A DNA stretch of 64,000 nt from Ptiloglossa arizonensis. Its lineage: Eukaryota > Arthropoda > Insecta > Hymenoptera > Colletidae. The position numbers were made by a program, and so were the translations under genes. The stretch lies in NCBI RefSeq assembly GCF_051014685.1, contig NW_027478399.1, positions 248,001-312,000 of the forward strand, given 5' to 3'. The notes beneath the pieces were generated by a model, which did no database searches, was not told the origin of the DNA, and worked only from the letters and a program-made list of their open reading frames with translations. Each line of letters begins with the position of its first letter. Position 1 is the first letter of the stretch. This document shows positions 1 through 12,363 of this stretch, piece after piece.

Positions 1-177
1 TTCTCAACCATTCCTTAACTTCAAACTCCCATATCTCGCGAACGGATTGACGAACTCGAGAAATTCCTGTTGCATCTGAAAGTAGAAACTCGCCCGATTA
101 CAATCGTGTGTGTACCTTTCACCTAGGCCATTCCAGTTATTGGTTTCGTGTATCAGACTTGCGAAATGTTTGATTGT
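1..177. repeat. Reference monomer (phase definition)
   Basis: This first complete unit sets the phase used here. In order it holds: TTCTCAACCATTCC (1-14); CTCGCGAACGGATTGACG (35-52), with TCGCGA, an NruI site; CTCGAG (55-60), an XhoI site kept in most copies; TTGCATCTGAA (70-80); TCGCCCGATTA (90-100); a variable window (101-135) that usually holds CCTAGG, an AvrII site, although this copy has ACCTAGG preceded by TTTC; GTTATTGGTTTCG (136-148); and an A/T-rich end. In this copy the end reads GCGAAATGTTTGATTGT instead of the commoner GCGAAAATTTTGATGGT. CGAAC occurs twice within phase 39-54, a small internal direct repeat. Confidence 0.95.
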
Positions 178-349
178 TTCTCAACCATTCCTTAACTTCA
201 AACTCCCATATCTCGCGAACGGATTGACGAACTCGAGAATTTCCTATTGCATCTGAAAGTAGAAGATCGCCCGATTACAACGGTTTGTGTATTTTTCCCC
301 TTGGCCATTGTAGTTATTGGTTTCGAGTATCAGACTTGCGAAAATTTTG

Positions 350-365
350 ATGGTTTCTCAACCAT
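350..365. other. Inverted repeat at monomer junction (ATGGTT-TCTC-AACCAT), example copy
   Basis: ATGGTT at 350-355 is the exact reverse complement of AACCAT at 360-365, with TCTC as a four-base loop. It straddles the arbitrary phase point and occurs in most monomers that carry the common GATGGTTTCTCAACCATT form. Subtypes break it: GATGGATTCTC and GATGGCTTCTC in the 44-50 kb repeats, GATTGTTTCTCAACCGTT in the 23-27 kb type. It could extrude as a short hairpin or be a symmetric protein-binding site. Both ideas are inference, and its loss in whole subfamilies argues against a strict requirement. Confidence 0.6.
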
Positions 366-1162
366 TCCTTAACTTCAAACTCCCATATCTCGCGAACGGA
401 TTGACGAACTCGAGAATTTCCTATTGCATCTGAAAGTAGAAGCTCGCCCGATTACAACGGTTTGTGTATTTTTCCCCTTGGCCATTGTAGTTATTGGTTT
501 CGAGTACCAGACTTGCGAAAATTTTGATGGTTTCTCAACCATTCCTTAACTTCAAACTCCCATATCTCGCGAACGGATTGACGAACTCGAGAAATTCCTG
601 TTGCATCTGAAAGTAGAAACTCGCCCGATTACAATCGTGTGTGTACCTTTCCCCTAGGCCATTCCAGTTATTGGTTTCGTGTATCAGACTTGCGAAATGT
701 TTGATTGTTTCTCAACCATTCCTTAACTTCAAACTCCCATATCTCGCGAACGGATTGACGAACTCGAGAAATTCCTATTGCATCTGAAAGTAGAAACTCG
801 CCCGATTACAACGGTATGTGTATTTTTCCCCTTGGCCATTGTAGTTATTGGTTTCGATTATCAGACTTGCGAAAATTTTGATGGTTTCTCAACCATTCCT
901 TAACTTCAAAGTCCCATATCTCGCGAACGGATTGACGAACTGGAGAAATTCCTGTTGCATCTGAAAGTAGTATCTCGCCCGTTTACAATCGTGTGTGTAC
1001 TTTTCCCCTAGGCCATTCCAGTTATTGCTTTCGTGTATCAGACTTGCGAAATGTTTGATTGTTTCTCAACCATTCCTTAACTTCAAACTCCCATATCTCG
1101 CGAACGGATTGACGAACTCGAGAAATTCCTATTGCATCTGAAGGCAGAAACTCGCCCGATTA

Positions 1163-3560
1163 CAATGGTGTGTGTACTTTTCCCCTAGGCCATTCCAGTT
1201 ATTGGTTTCGAGTATCAGACTTGCGAAAATTTTAATGGACTCTCAACCATTCCTTAAATTCAAACTCCCATTCCTCGCGAACCGATTGACGAACTCGAGA
1301 AACTCCTGTTGCATCTGAAAGTAGAAACTCGCCCGATTACAACGGTATGTGTAATTTTGCCCTAGCCCATAGTAGTTATCGATTTCGAGTATCAGACTCG
1401 CGAAAATTTTTATGGTTTCTCAACCATTCCTAACTTCATATTCCCATATCTCGCGAACGGATTGAAGAACTCGAGAAATTCCTGTTGCATCTGAAAGCAG
1501 AAACTCGCCCGACTACAATGGTGTGTGTACTTTTCCCCTAGGCCGTTCCAGTTATTGGTTTCGAGTGTCAGACTTGCGAAAATTTTAATGGACTCTCAAT
1601 AATTCCTTAAATTCAAACTCCCATTTCTCGCGAACCGATTGACGAACTCGAGAAATTCCTGTTACATCTGAAAGTAGCAACTCGCCCGATTACAACGGTA
1701 TGTGTATTTTTGCTCGAGACCATAGTAGTTATTGGTTTCCAGTATCAGACTTGCGAAAATTGTGATGGTTTCTCAACCATTCCTTAATTTCAAACTCGCA
1801 TATCTCGCGAACGGATTGACGAACTCGCGAAATTCCTGTTGCATCTGAAAGCACAAGCTCGGCCGATTACAACGGCGTGTCTATTTTTGCCCTAGACCAT
1901 AGTAGTTATTGGTTTCGAGTATCAGATTTGCGAAAATTTTGATGGTTTCTCAACCATTGCTTAACTTCAAACTCCCATATCTCGCGAACGGATTGACGAA
2001 CTCGAGAAATTCCTATTGCATCTGAAGGCAGAAACTCGCCCGATTACAACGGTATGTGTATTTTTCCCCTTGGCCATTGTAGTTATTGGTTTCGAGTATC
2101 AGACTTGCGAAATGTTTGATTGTTTCTCAACCATTCCTTAACTTCAAACTCCCATATCTCGCGAACGGATTGACGAACTCGAGAAACTCTTATTGCATCT
2201 GAAGGCAGAAACTCGCCCGATTACAATGGTGTGTGTACTTTTCCCCTAGGCCATTCCAGTTATTGGCTTCGAGTATCAGACCTGCGAAAATTTTAATGGA
2301 CTCTCAACCATTCCTTAAATTCAAACTCCCATTTCTCGCGAACCGATTGACGAACTCGAGAAATTCCTGTTGCATCTGAAAGTAGCAACTCGCCCGATTA
2401 CAACGGTATGTTTATTTTTTCTCGAGACCATAGTAGTTATTGGTTTCCAGTATCAGACTTGCGAAAATTTTGATGGTTTCTCAACCATTCCTTAATTTCA
2501 AACTCGCATATCTCGCGAACGGATTGACGAACTCGAGAAATTCCTGTTGCATCTGAAAGCAGAAACTCGCCCGATTACAATGGTGTGTGTACTTTTCTCC
2601 TAGGCCATTCCAGATATTGGTTTCGAGTATCAGACTTGCGAAAATTTTAATGGACTCTCAACCATTCCTTAAATTCAAACTCCCATTTCTCGCGAACCGA
2701 TTGACGAACTCGAGAAATTCCTGTTGCATCTGAAAGTAGCAACTCGCCCGATTACAACGGTATGTGTATTTTTGCTCGAGGCCACAGTAGTTATTGGTTT
2801 TCAGTATCAGACTTGCGAAAATTTTGATGGTTCCTCAACCATTCCTTAATTTCAAACTCGCATATCTCGCGCACGGATTGACGAACTCGAGAAATTCCTG
2901 TTGCATCTGAAAGCAGAAACTCGCCCGATTACAACGGTGTGTCTATTTTTGCCCTAGACCATAGTAGTTATTGGTTTCGAGTATCAGATTTGCGAAAATT
3001 TTGATGGTTTCTCAACCATTGCTTAACTTCAAACTCCCATATCTCGCGAACGGATTGACGAACTCCAGAAATTCCTATTGCATCTGAAGGCAGAAACTCG
3101 CCCGATTACAATGGTGTGTTTACTTTCCCCCTAGGCCATTCCAGTTATTGGTTTCGAGTATCAGACTTGCAAATATTTTGATGGTATCTCAACCATTCCT
3201 TAACTTCAAACTCCCATATCTCGCGAACGGATTGACGATCTCGAGAAATTCCTGTTGCATCTGAAAGTAGCAACTCGCCCGATTACAACGGTATGTGTAT
3301 TTTTGCTCGAGACCATAGTAGTTATTGGTTTCCAGTATCAGACATGCGAAAATTTTGATGGTTTCTCAACCATTCCTTAATTTCAAACTCGCATATCTCG
3401 CGAACGGATTGACGAACTCGAGAAATTCCTGTTGCATCTGAAAGCAGAAACTCGCCCGATTACAACGGTATGTGTATTTTTGCCCTAGGCCATAGTAGTT
3501 ATTGATTTCGAGTATCAGACTCGCGTAAATTTTTAATGTTTCTCAACCATTCCTTAACTT
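1163..3560. repeat. Dimer-based higher-order repeat with extra XhoI site
   Basis: Two marked monomers travel together. One ends in TTTTAATGGACTCTCAACC (start of the marker near 1,231, 1,584, 2,292 and 2,646; steps 353, 708, 354). The next carries an extra CTCGAG in the variable window, read as TGCTCGAGACC, at 1,713, 2,421, 2,775 and 3,306 (steps 708, 354, 531). Steps of two, three and four monomers point to repeated unequal exchange of a 354-bp dimer. Monomers with CATATCTCGCGAACGG and TTAATTTCAAACTCGC fill the rest. The stretch holds no gene. Confidence 0.75.
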
Positions 3561-4950
3561 CAAATTCCCATATCTCGCGAACGGATTGAGGATATCGAGA
3601 AATTCCTATTGCATCTGAAAGTAGAAACCCGCCCGATTACAACTGTATGTGGATTTTTCCCCTTGGCCATTGTAGTTATTGGTTTCGAGTATCAGATTTG
3701 CGAAAATTTTTATGGTCTCTCAACCATTCCTTAACTTCAAACTCCCATATCTCGCGAACGGATTGACGAACTCGAGAAATTCCTGTTGCATCTGAAAGCA
3801 GAAACTCGCCCGATTACAACGGTATGTGTATTTTTGCCCTAGGTCATAGTAGTTATTGATTTCGAGTATCAGACTCGCGAAATTTTTATGGTTTCTCAAC
3901 CATTCCTTAACTTCAAATTCCCATATCTCATGAACGGATTGAGGTAACCTAGAAATTCCTGTTGCATTTGAATGTAGAAGCTCGCCCCATTACAGCGGTA
4001 TGTGTATGTTTGCCCTAGGCCATTCCAGTTATTGGTTTCGAGTATCAGACTTGCGAAAATTTTGACGGTTTCTCAACCATTCCTTAATTTCAAACTCCCA
4101 TATCTCGCGAACGGATTGACGAACTCGAGAAATTTCTGTTGCATCTGAAAGCAGAAACTCGCCCGATTACAACGGTATGTGTATTTTTGCCCTAGGCCAT
4201 ATTAGTTAATGGTTTCGAGTATCAGACTTGCGAAAATTTTGATGGTTTCTCAACCATTCCTTAACTTCAAACTCCCATATCTCGTGAACGGATTGAGGAA
4301 ATCGAGAAGTTCCTGTTGCATCTGAAAGTAGAAGCTCGCCCGATTACAACGGTATGTGTACTTTTCCCCTAGGCCATTCCAGTTATTGGTTTCGTGTATC
4401 AGACTTGCGAAATTTTTGATTGTTTCTCAACCATTGCTTAACTCCAAACTCGCATATCTCGCGAACGGATTGACGAACTCAAGAAGTTCCTATTGCATCT
4501 GAAAGCAGAAACTCGCCCGATTACAATGGTGTGTGTACTTTTCCCGTAGGCTACTCCAGTTATTGGTTTCGAGTATCAGACTCGCGAAAATTTTTATGGT
4601 TTCTCAACCATTCCTTAACTTCAAATTCCCATATCTCATGAACGGATTGAGGAAATCGAGAAATTCCTGTTGCATTTGAATGTAGAAGCTCGCCCCATTA
4701 CAGCGGTATGTGTATGTTTGCCCTAGGCCATTCCAGTTATTGGTTTCGAGTATCAGACTTGCGAAAATTTTGTTGGTTTCTCAACCATTCCTTAACTTCA
4801 AACTCCCATATCTCGTGAACGGATTGTGGAAATCGAGAAATTCCTGTTGAATCTGAAAGTAGAAGCTCGCCCCTTTACAAAGGTATGTGTACTTTTCCCC
4901 CAGGCCATACCAGTTATTGGTCTCGAGTATCAGACTTGCGAAAATTTTGA
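3560..4950. repeat. Satellite domain where GGAAATCGAG monomers begin
   Basis: From here to about 18 kb many monomers replace GACGAACTCGAG with GAGGAAATCGAG and pair it with TCGTGAACGG and GCTCGCCCCATTACA. A distinctive monomer with CTCATGAACGG, GCATTTGAATG and TGTATGTTTGCCC occurs at about 3,870-4,046 and again 708 bp (four monomers) later. At 3,888 one A of the GCGAAAATTT run is missing. Only satellite is present. Confidence 0.7.
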
Positions 4951-6925
4951 TGGTTTCTCAAACATTCCTTAACTTCAAACTCCCATATCTCGCGAACGGA
5001 TTGACGAACTCGAGAAATTCCGGTTGAATCTGAAAGCAGAAACTCGCCCGATTACAACGGTATGTGTATTTTTGCCCTAGACCATAGTAGTTAATGGCTT
5101 CGAGTATCAGACATGCGAAAATTTTGATGGTTTCTCAACCATTCCTAAACTTCAAGCTCCCATATCTCGTGAACGGATTGAGGAAATCGAGAAATTCCTG
5201 TTGCATCTGAAAGTAGAAGCTCGCCCCATTACAACGGTATGTGTACTTTCCCCCTAGGCCATTCCAGTTATTGGTTTCGAGTATCAGACTTGCGAAAATT
5301 TTGATGGTTTCTCAAACATTCCTTAACTTCAAACTCTCATATCTCGCGAACGGATTGACGAACTCGAGAAATTCCGGTTGAATCTGAAAGCAGAAACTCG
5401 CCCGATTACAACGGTATGTGTATTTTTGCCCTAGACCATATTAGTTAATGGTTTCGAGTATCAGACTTGCGAAAATTTTGATGGTTTCTCAAACATTCCT
5501 TAACCTCAAACTTCCATATCTCGCGAACCGATTGAGGAAATCGAGAAATTCCTGTTGCATCTGAAAGTAGAAACTCGCCCGATCACAACGGTATGTGTAC
5601 TTTTCCCCTAGGCCATTCCTGTTATTGGGTTCGACTATCAGACTTGCGAAAATTTTGATGGTTTCTCAACCATTCCTTAACTTCAAACTCCCATATCTCG
5701 TAAACGGATTGAGGAAATCGAGAAATTCCTGTTGCATCTGAAAGTAGAAGCTCGCCCCATTACAACGGTATGTGTACTTTCCCCCTAGGCCATTCCAGTT
5801 ATTGGTTTCGAGTATCAGACTTGCGAAAATTTTGATGGTTTCTCAAACATTCCTTAACTTCAAACTCCCATATGTCGCGAACGGATTGACGAACTCGAGA
5901 AATTCCGGTTGAATCTGAAAGCAGAAACTCGCCCGATTACAACGGAATGTGTACTTTTCCCCCAGGCCATACCAGTTATTGGTCTCGAGTATCAGACTTG
6001 CGAAAATTTTGATGGTTTCTCAAACATTCCTTAACTTCAAACTCCCATATCTCGCGAACGGATTGACGAACTCGAGAAATTCCGGTTGAATCTGAAAGCA
6101 GAAACTCGCCCGATTACAACGGTATGTGTATTTTTGCCCTAGACCATAGTAGTTAATGGTTTCGAGTATCAGACTTGCGAAAATTTTGATGGTTTCTCAA
6201 ACATTCCTTAACCTCAAACTTCCATATCTCGCGAACCGATTGAGGAAATCGAGAAATTCCTGTTGCATCTGAAAGTAGAAACTCGCCCGATCACAACGGT
6301 ATGTGTACTTTTCCCCTAGGCCATTCCTGTTATTGGGTTCGACTATCAGACTTGCGAAAATTTTGATGGTTTCTCAACCATTCCTTAACTTCAAACTCCC
6401 ATATCTCGTGAACGGATTGAGGAAATCGAGAAATTCCTGTTGCATCTGAAAGTAGAAGCTCGCCCCATTACAACGGTATGTGTACTTTCCCCCTAGGCCA
6501 TTCCAGTTATTGGTTTCGAGTATCAGACTTGCGAAAATTTTGATGGTTTCTCAAACATTCCTTAACTTCAAACTCCCATATCTCGCGAACGGATTGACGA
6601 ACTCGAGAAATTCCGGTTGAATCTGAAAGCAGAAACTCGCCCGATTACAACGGTATGTGTATTTTTGCCCTAGGCCATATTAGTTAATTGTTTCGAGTAT
6701 CAGACTTGCGAAAATTTTGATGGTTTCTCAAACATTCCTTAACCTCAAACTTCCATATCTCGCGAACCGATTGAGGAAATCGAGAAATTCCTGTTGCATC
6801 TGAAAGTAGAAACTCGCCCGATGACAACGGTATGTGTACTTTTCCCCTAGGCCATTCCTGTTATTGGGTTCGAGTATCAGACTTGCGAAAATTTTGACGG
6901 TTTCTCAACCATTCCTTGACTTCAA
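4950..6925. repeat. 531-bp trimer higher-order repeat (types q-r-p)
   Basis: Three monomer types recur in order. Type q has CTTCCATATCTCGCGAACCG and CGATCACAACGG; type r has TCGTGAACGGATTGAGG and TACTTTCCCCCTAGG; type p has TTCCGGTTGAATCTG. Type p markers sit at 5,021, 5,375, 5,906, 6,083 and 6,613. The order is p-r-p-q-r-p-p-q-r-p-q. The 708-bp segments starting at about 5,375 and 6,083 are nearly identical, so one four-monomer duplication and one p-p doubling explain most of it. TATTGGGTTCGACTATC is a private marker shared by two q monomers. Confidence 0.8.
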
Positions 6926-9180
6926 ACTCCCATATCTCGCGAACCGATTGAGGAAATCGAGAAATTCCTGTTGCATCTGAATCTAGAAGCTCGCCCCATT
7001 ACAACGGTATGTGTATTTTTGCCCTAGGCCATAGTAGTTATTGGTTTCGAGTATCAGATTTGCGAAAATTTTGATGGTCTCTCAACCATTCCTTAACTTC
7101 AAACTCCCATATCTCGCGAACGGATTGACGAACTCGAGAAATTCCTGTTGCATCTGAGAGCAGAAACTCGCCCGATTACAACGGTATGTGTATTTTTGCC
7201 CTAGGTCATAGTAGTTATTGATTTCGTGTATCAGACTCGCGAAAATTTTTATGGTTTCTCAACCATTCCTTAAATTCAAATTCCCATATCTCACGAACGG
7301 ATTGAGGAAATCGAGAAATTCCTGTTGCATCTGAATGTAGAAGCTCGCCCCATTACAACGGTATGTGTATTTTTGCCCTAGGCCATTCCAGTTATTGGTT
7401 TCGAGTATCAGACTTGCGAAAATTTTGTTGGTTTCTCAACCATTCCTTAACTTCAAACTCCCATATCTCGCGAACCGATTGACGAACTCGAGAAATTCCT
7501 GTTGCATCTGAAAGTAGAAACTCGCCCGATTACAACGGTATGTGTATTTTTGCCCTAGGCCATAGTAGTTATTGGTTTCGAGTATCAGATTTGCGAAAAT
7601 TTTGATGGTTTCTCAACCATTCCTTAATTTCAAACTCCCATATCTCCCGAACGGATTGACGAACTCGAGAAATTCCTGTTGCATCTGAAAGTAGAAACTC
7701 GCCCGATTACAACGGTATGTGTATTTTTGCCCTAGGCCATAGTAGTTAATAGTTTCGAGTATCAGACTTGCGAAAATTTTAATGGTTTCTCAACTATTCC
7801 TTAACTTCAAACTCACATATCTCGTGAACGGATTGTGGAAATCGAGAAATTCCTGTTGAATCTGAAAGTAGAAGCTCGCCCCTTTACAACGGTATGTGTA
7901 CTTTTCCCCCAGGCCATTCCAGTTATTGGTCTCGAGTATCAGACTTGCGAAAATTTTGATGGTTTCTCAAACATTCCTTAACTACAAACTCCCATATCTC
8001 GCGAACGGATTGACGAACTCGAGAAATTCCGGTCGAATCTGAAAGCAGAAACTCGCCCGATTACAACGGTATGTGTATTTTTGCCCTAGACCATAGTAGT
8101 GAATGGTTTCGAGTATCAGACTTGCGAAAATTTTGATCGTTTCTCAACCATTCCTTAACTTCAAACTCCCATATCTCGCGAACGGATTGACGTACTCGAG
8201 AAATTCCTGTTGCGTCTGAAAGCAGGAACTCGCCCGATTACAACGGTATGTGTATTTTTGCCCTAGGCCATAGTAGTTAATGATTTCGAGTATCAGACTT
8301 GCGAAAATTTTGATGGTTCCTCAACCATTGCTTAACTTCAAACTCCCATATCTCGTGAACGGATTGAGGAAATCGAGAAATTCCTCTTGCATCTGAAAGT
8401 AGAAGCACGCCCCATTACAACGGTATGTGTACTTTTCCCCTAGGCCATTCCAGTTATTGGTTTCGAGTATCAGACTTGCGAAAATTTTGATGGTTTCTCA
8501 AACATTCCTTAACCTCAAACTTCCATATCTCGCGAACCGATTGAGGAAATCGAGAAATTCCTGTTGCATCTGAAAGTAGAAACTCGCCCGATCACAACGG
8601 TATCTGTACTTTTCCCCTAGGCCATTCCAGTTATTGGTTTCGAGTATCAGACTTGCGAAAATTTTGATGGTTTCTCAACCATTCCTTAACTTCAAACTCC
8701 CATATCTCGTGAACGGATTGAGGAAATCGAGAAATTCCTATTGCATCTGAATGTAGAAACTCGCTCCATTACAACGGTATGTGTACTTTTCCCCTAGGCC
8801 ATTCCAGTTATTCGTTTCGTGTATCAGACTTGCGAAAATTTTAATGGACTCTCAACCATTCCTTAAATTCAAACTCCTATATCTCGCGAACCGATTGACG
8901 AACTCGAGAAATTCCTGTTGCATCTGAAAGTAGAAACTCGCCCGATTACAACGGTATGTGTATTTTTGCCCTAGGCCATTGGAGTTAATGGTTTCGAGTA
9001 TCAGACTTGCGAAAATTTTGATGGTTTCTCAACCATTCCTTAACTTCAAACTCCCATATCTCGTGACGGGTTGAGGAAATCGGGAAATTCCTGTTGCATC
9101 TGAAAGTAGAAGCTCGCCCCATTACAAGGGTATGTGTATTTTTGCTCTAGACCATAGTAGTTATTGGTTTCGAGTATCAG
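6925..9180. repeat. Mixed satellite domain between trimer repeat and 18-mer block
   Basis: About 13 monomers continue the array with a mixture of p-, q- and r-like forms. A q-like monomer returns at about 8,510 with GATCACAACGGTATCTG, and a p-like one at 8,029 reads GGTCGAATC. A single-base loss near 9,065 turns TCGTGAACGG into TCGTGACGG. I see no regular local higher-order repeat and no gene. Confidence 0.7.
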
Positions 9181-11440
9181 ACTTGCGAAAACTGTGATGG
9201 TTTCTCAACCATTCCTTAATTTCAAACTCCCATATCTCGCGAACCGATTGACGAACTCGAGAAATTCCGGTTGTATCTGAAAGCAGAAACTCGCCCCATT
9301 ACAACGGTATGTGTATTTTTGCCCTAGACCATAGTAGTTATTGGTTTCGAGTATCAGATTCCGAAAATATTGATGGTTTCTCAACCATTCCTTAACTTCA
9401 AACTCCCATATCTCGCGAACGGATTGACGTACTCGAGAAATTCCTGTTGCGTCTGAAAGCAGAAACTCGCCCGATTACAACGGTGTGTGTATTTTTGCCC
9501 TAGGCCATAGTAGTTATTGGTTTCGAGTATCAGATTTGCGAAAATTTTCATGGTCTCTCAACCATTCCTTAACATCAAACTCCCATATCTCGCGAACGGA
9601 TTGACGAACTCTCGAAATTCCTGTTGCATCTGAAAGCAGAAACTCGTCCGATTACAACGGCATGTGTATTTTTGCCCTAGGCCATTCCAGTTATTGGTTT
9701 CGAGTATCAGACTTGCGAAAACTTTGATGGTTTCTCAACCATTCCTTAATTTCAAACTCCCATATCTCCCGAACGGATTGACGAACTCGAGAAATTCCTG
9801 TTGCATCTGAAAGTAGAAACTCGCCCGATTACAACGGTATGTGTATTTTTGCCCTAGGCCATAGTAGTTATTGGTTTCGAGTATCAGATTTGCGAAAATT
9901 TTGATGGTCTCTCAACCATTCCTTAACTTCAAACTCCCATATCTCGCGAACCGATTGACGAACTCGAGAAATTCCTGTTGCATCTGAAAATAGAAACTCG
10001 CCCGATTACAACGGTATGTGTATTTTTGCTCTAGACCATAGTAGTTATTGGTTTCGAGTATCAGACTTGCGAAAACTTTGATGGTTTCTCAACCATTCCT
10101 TAATTTCAAACTCCTATATCTCGCGAACGGATTGACGAACTCGAGAAATTTCTGTTGCATCTGAAAGCAGAAACTCGCCCGATTACAACGGTATGTGTAT
10201 TTTTTCCCTAGGCCATAGTAGTTAATAGTTTCGAGTATCAGATTTGCGAAAATTTTCATGGTCTCTCAACCATTCCTTAACATCAAACTCCCATATCTCG
10301 CGAACGGATTGACGAACTCTCGAAATTCCTGTTGCATCTGAAAGCAGAAACTCGTCCGATTACAACGGCATGTGTATTTTTGCCCTAGGCCATTCCAGTT
10401 ATTGGTTTCGAGTATCAGACTTGCGAAAATTTTGACGGTATCTCAACCATTCCTTAACTTCAAACTCCCATATCTCGTGAACGGATTGAGGAAATCGAGA
10501 AATTCCTATTGCATCTGAATGTAGAAGCTCGCTCCATTACAACGGTATGTGTACTTTTCCCCTAGGCCATTCCAGTTATTCGTTTCGTGTATCAGACTTG
10601 CGAAATTTTTGATGGTTTCTCAACCATTCCTTAACTTCAAACTCCCATATCTCGTGAACGGGTTGAGGAAATCGGGAAATTCCTGTTGCATCTGAAAGTA
10701 GAAGCTCGCCCCATTACAAGGGTATGTGTATTTTTGCCCTAGACCATAGTAGTTATTGGTTTCGAGTATCAGATTCCGAAAATATTGATGGTTTCTCAAC
10801 CATTCCTTAACTTCAAACTCCCATATCTCGCGAACGGATTGATGTACTCGAGAAATTCCTGTTGCGTCTGAAAGCAGAAACTCGCCCGATTACAACGGTG
10901 TGTGTATTTTTGCCCTAGGCCATAGTAGTTATTGGTTTGGAGTATCAGATTTGCGAAAATTTTCATGGTCTCTCAACCATTCCTTAACAGCAAACTCCCA
11001 TATCTCGCGAACGGATTGACGAACTCTCGAAATTCCTGTTGCATCTGAAAGCAGAAACTCGTCCGATTACAACGGTATGTGTATTTTTGCCCTAGGCCAT
11101 TCCAGTTATTGGTTTCGAGTATCAGACTTGCGAAAATTTTGACGGTTTCTCAACCATTCCTTAACTTCAAACTCCCATATCTCGTGAACGGATTGAGGAA
11201 ATCGAGAAATTCCTATTGCACCTGAATGTAGAAGCTCGCTCCATTACAACGGTATGTGTACTTTTCCCCTAGGCCATTCCAGTTATTGGTTTCGAGTATC
11301 AGACTTGCGAAAACTTTGATGGTTTCTCAACCATTCCTTAATTTCAAACTACCATATCTCGCGAACGGATTGACGAACTCGAGAAATTTCTGTTGCATCT
11401 GAAAGCAGAAACTCGCCCGATTACAACGGTATGTGTATTT
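9181..11440. repeat. Duplicated block, copy 1 (pairs with 12,364-14,624)
   Basis: About 13 monomers match 12,364-14,624 nearly base for base at an offset of 3,183-3,184 bp (18 monomers). Private markers present in both include GAAAACTGTGATGG at the start, TTCCGGTTGTATCTG, GATTCCGAAAATATTG, GACGAACTCTCGAAATTCC, CTCCCGAACGG, TTTTTTCCCTAGGCC, GATTGATGTACTCGAG and GCACCTGAATGTAG. The only clear mismatch patch is near 11,281-11,330: this copy reads TTGGTTTCGAG then GAAAACTTTG, the other TTCGTTTCGTG then GAAATTTTTG. Homology ends where copy 1 goes to CCATTGCAGTTAATGG. Confidence 0.88.
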
Positions 11441-12363
11441 TTGCCCTAGGCCATTGCAGTTAATGGTTTCGTGTATCAGACATGCGAAAATTTTGATAGT
11501 TTCTCAACCATTCCTTAACTTCAAATTCCCATATCTCACGAACGGATTGAGGAAATCGAGAAATTCCTGTTCTATCTGAATGTAGAAGCTCGCCCCATTA
11601 CAACGGTATGTGTATTTTTGTCCTAGGCCATTCCAGTTATTGGTTTCGAGTATCAGACTTGCGAAAATTTTGACGGTTTCTCAATCATTCCTTAACTTCA
11701 AACTCCCATATCTCGTGCACGGATTGAGGAAATCGAGAAATTCCTGTTGCATATGAAAGCAGAAGCTCGCCCGATTACAACGGTATGTGTACTTTTCCCC
11801 TAGGCCATTCCAGTTATTGGTTTCGAGCATCAGACTTGCGAAAATTTTGACGGTTTCACAACCATTCCTTAACTTCAAACTCCCATATCTCGTGCACGGA
11901 TTGAGGAAATCGAGAAATTCCTGTTGCATATGAAAGCAGAAGCTTGCCCGATTACAACGGTATGTGTACTTTTCCCCTAGGCCATTCCAGTTATTGGTTT
12001 CGAGCATCAGACTTGCGAAAACTTTGATGGTTTCTCAACCATTCCTTAATTTCAAACTCCCATATCTCCCGAACGGATTGACGAACTCGAGAAATTCCTG
12101 TTGCATCTGAAAGTAGAAACTCGCCCGATTACAACGGTATGTGTATTTTTGCTCTAGACCATAGTAGTTATTGGTTTCGAGTATCAGACTTGCGAAAACT
12201 TTGATGGTTTCTCAACCATTCCTTAATTTCAAACTCCTATATCTCGCGAACGGATTGACGAACTCGAGAAATTTCTGTTGCATCTGAAAGCAGAAACTCG
12301 CCCGATTACAACGGTATGTGTATTTTTTCCCTAGGCCATAGTAGTTAATAGTTTCGAGTATCA
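11441..12363. repeat. Spacer between the two 18-mer-offset copies, with a tandem monomer pair
   Basis: The pair at about 11,660-12,013 is two adjacent, almost identical monomers marked by TCGTGCACGGATTGAGG (CGTGCACGGA at 11,714 and 11,891) and TTGCATATGAAAGCAG. In the second, TTTCTCAACC became TTTCACAACC, which removes the TGA that normally stops the complementary-strand frame and leaves a 108-codon open frame crossing both units. This is a by-product of 177 being divisible by three, not a gene. The monomers at about 12,020-12,363 repeat sequence of the 9.7-10.2 kb part of copy 1. Confidence 0.8.

Larger units (their letters stand above)
1..1062. repeat. Alternating a/b monomer types, order a-b-b-a-b-a
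   Basis: Monomers at 1, 532 and 886 are type a (CAATCGTGTGTGTAC, then TTTCGTGTATCAG, ending AATGTTTGATTGT). Those at 178, 355 and 709 are type b (TTTTTCCCCTTGGCC, ending AAAATTTTGATGGT). The copies at 1 and 532 are almost identical over 177 bp, showing a 531-bp shift duplication. The alternation is irregular, so this is a decayed or newly forming dimer/trimer higher-order repeat. Confidence 0.8.

Noticed and set aside
11681..12007. 108-codon reverse-strand open frame
   Set aside because: It is the satellite read in one frame; its two 59-codon halves are almost identical, and the frame exists only because one TGA was mutated. No start context, codon bias or domain supports a gene.
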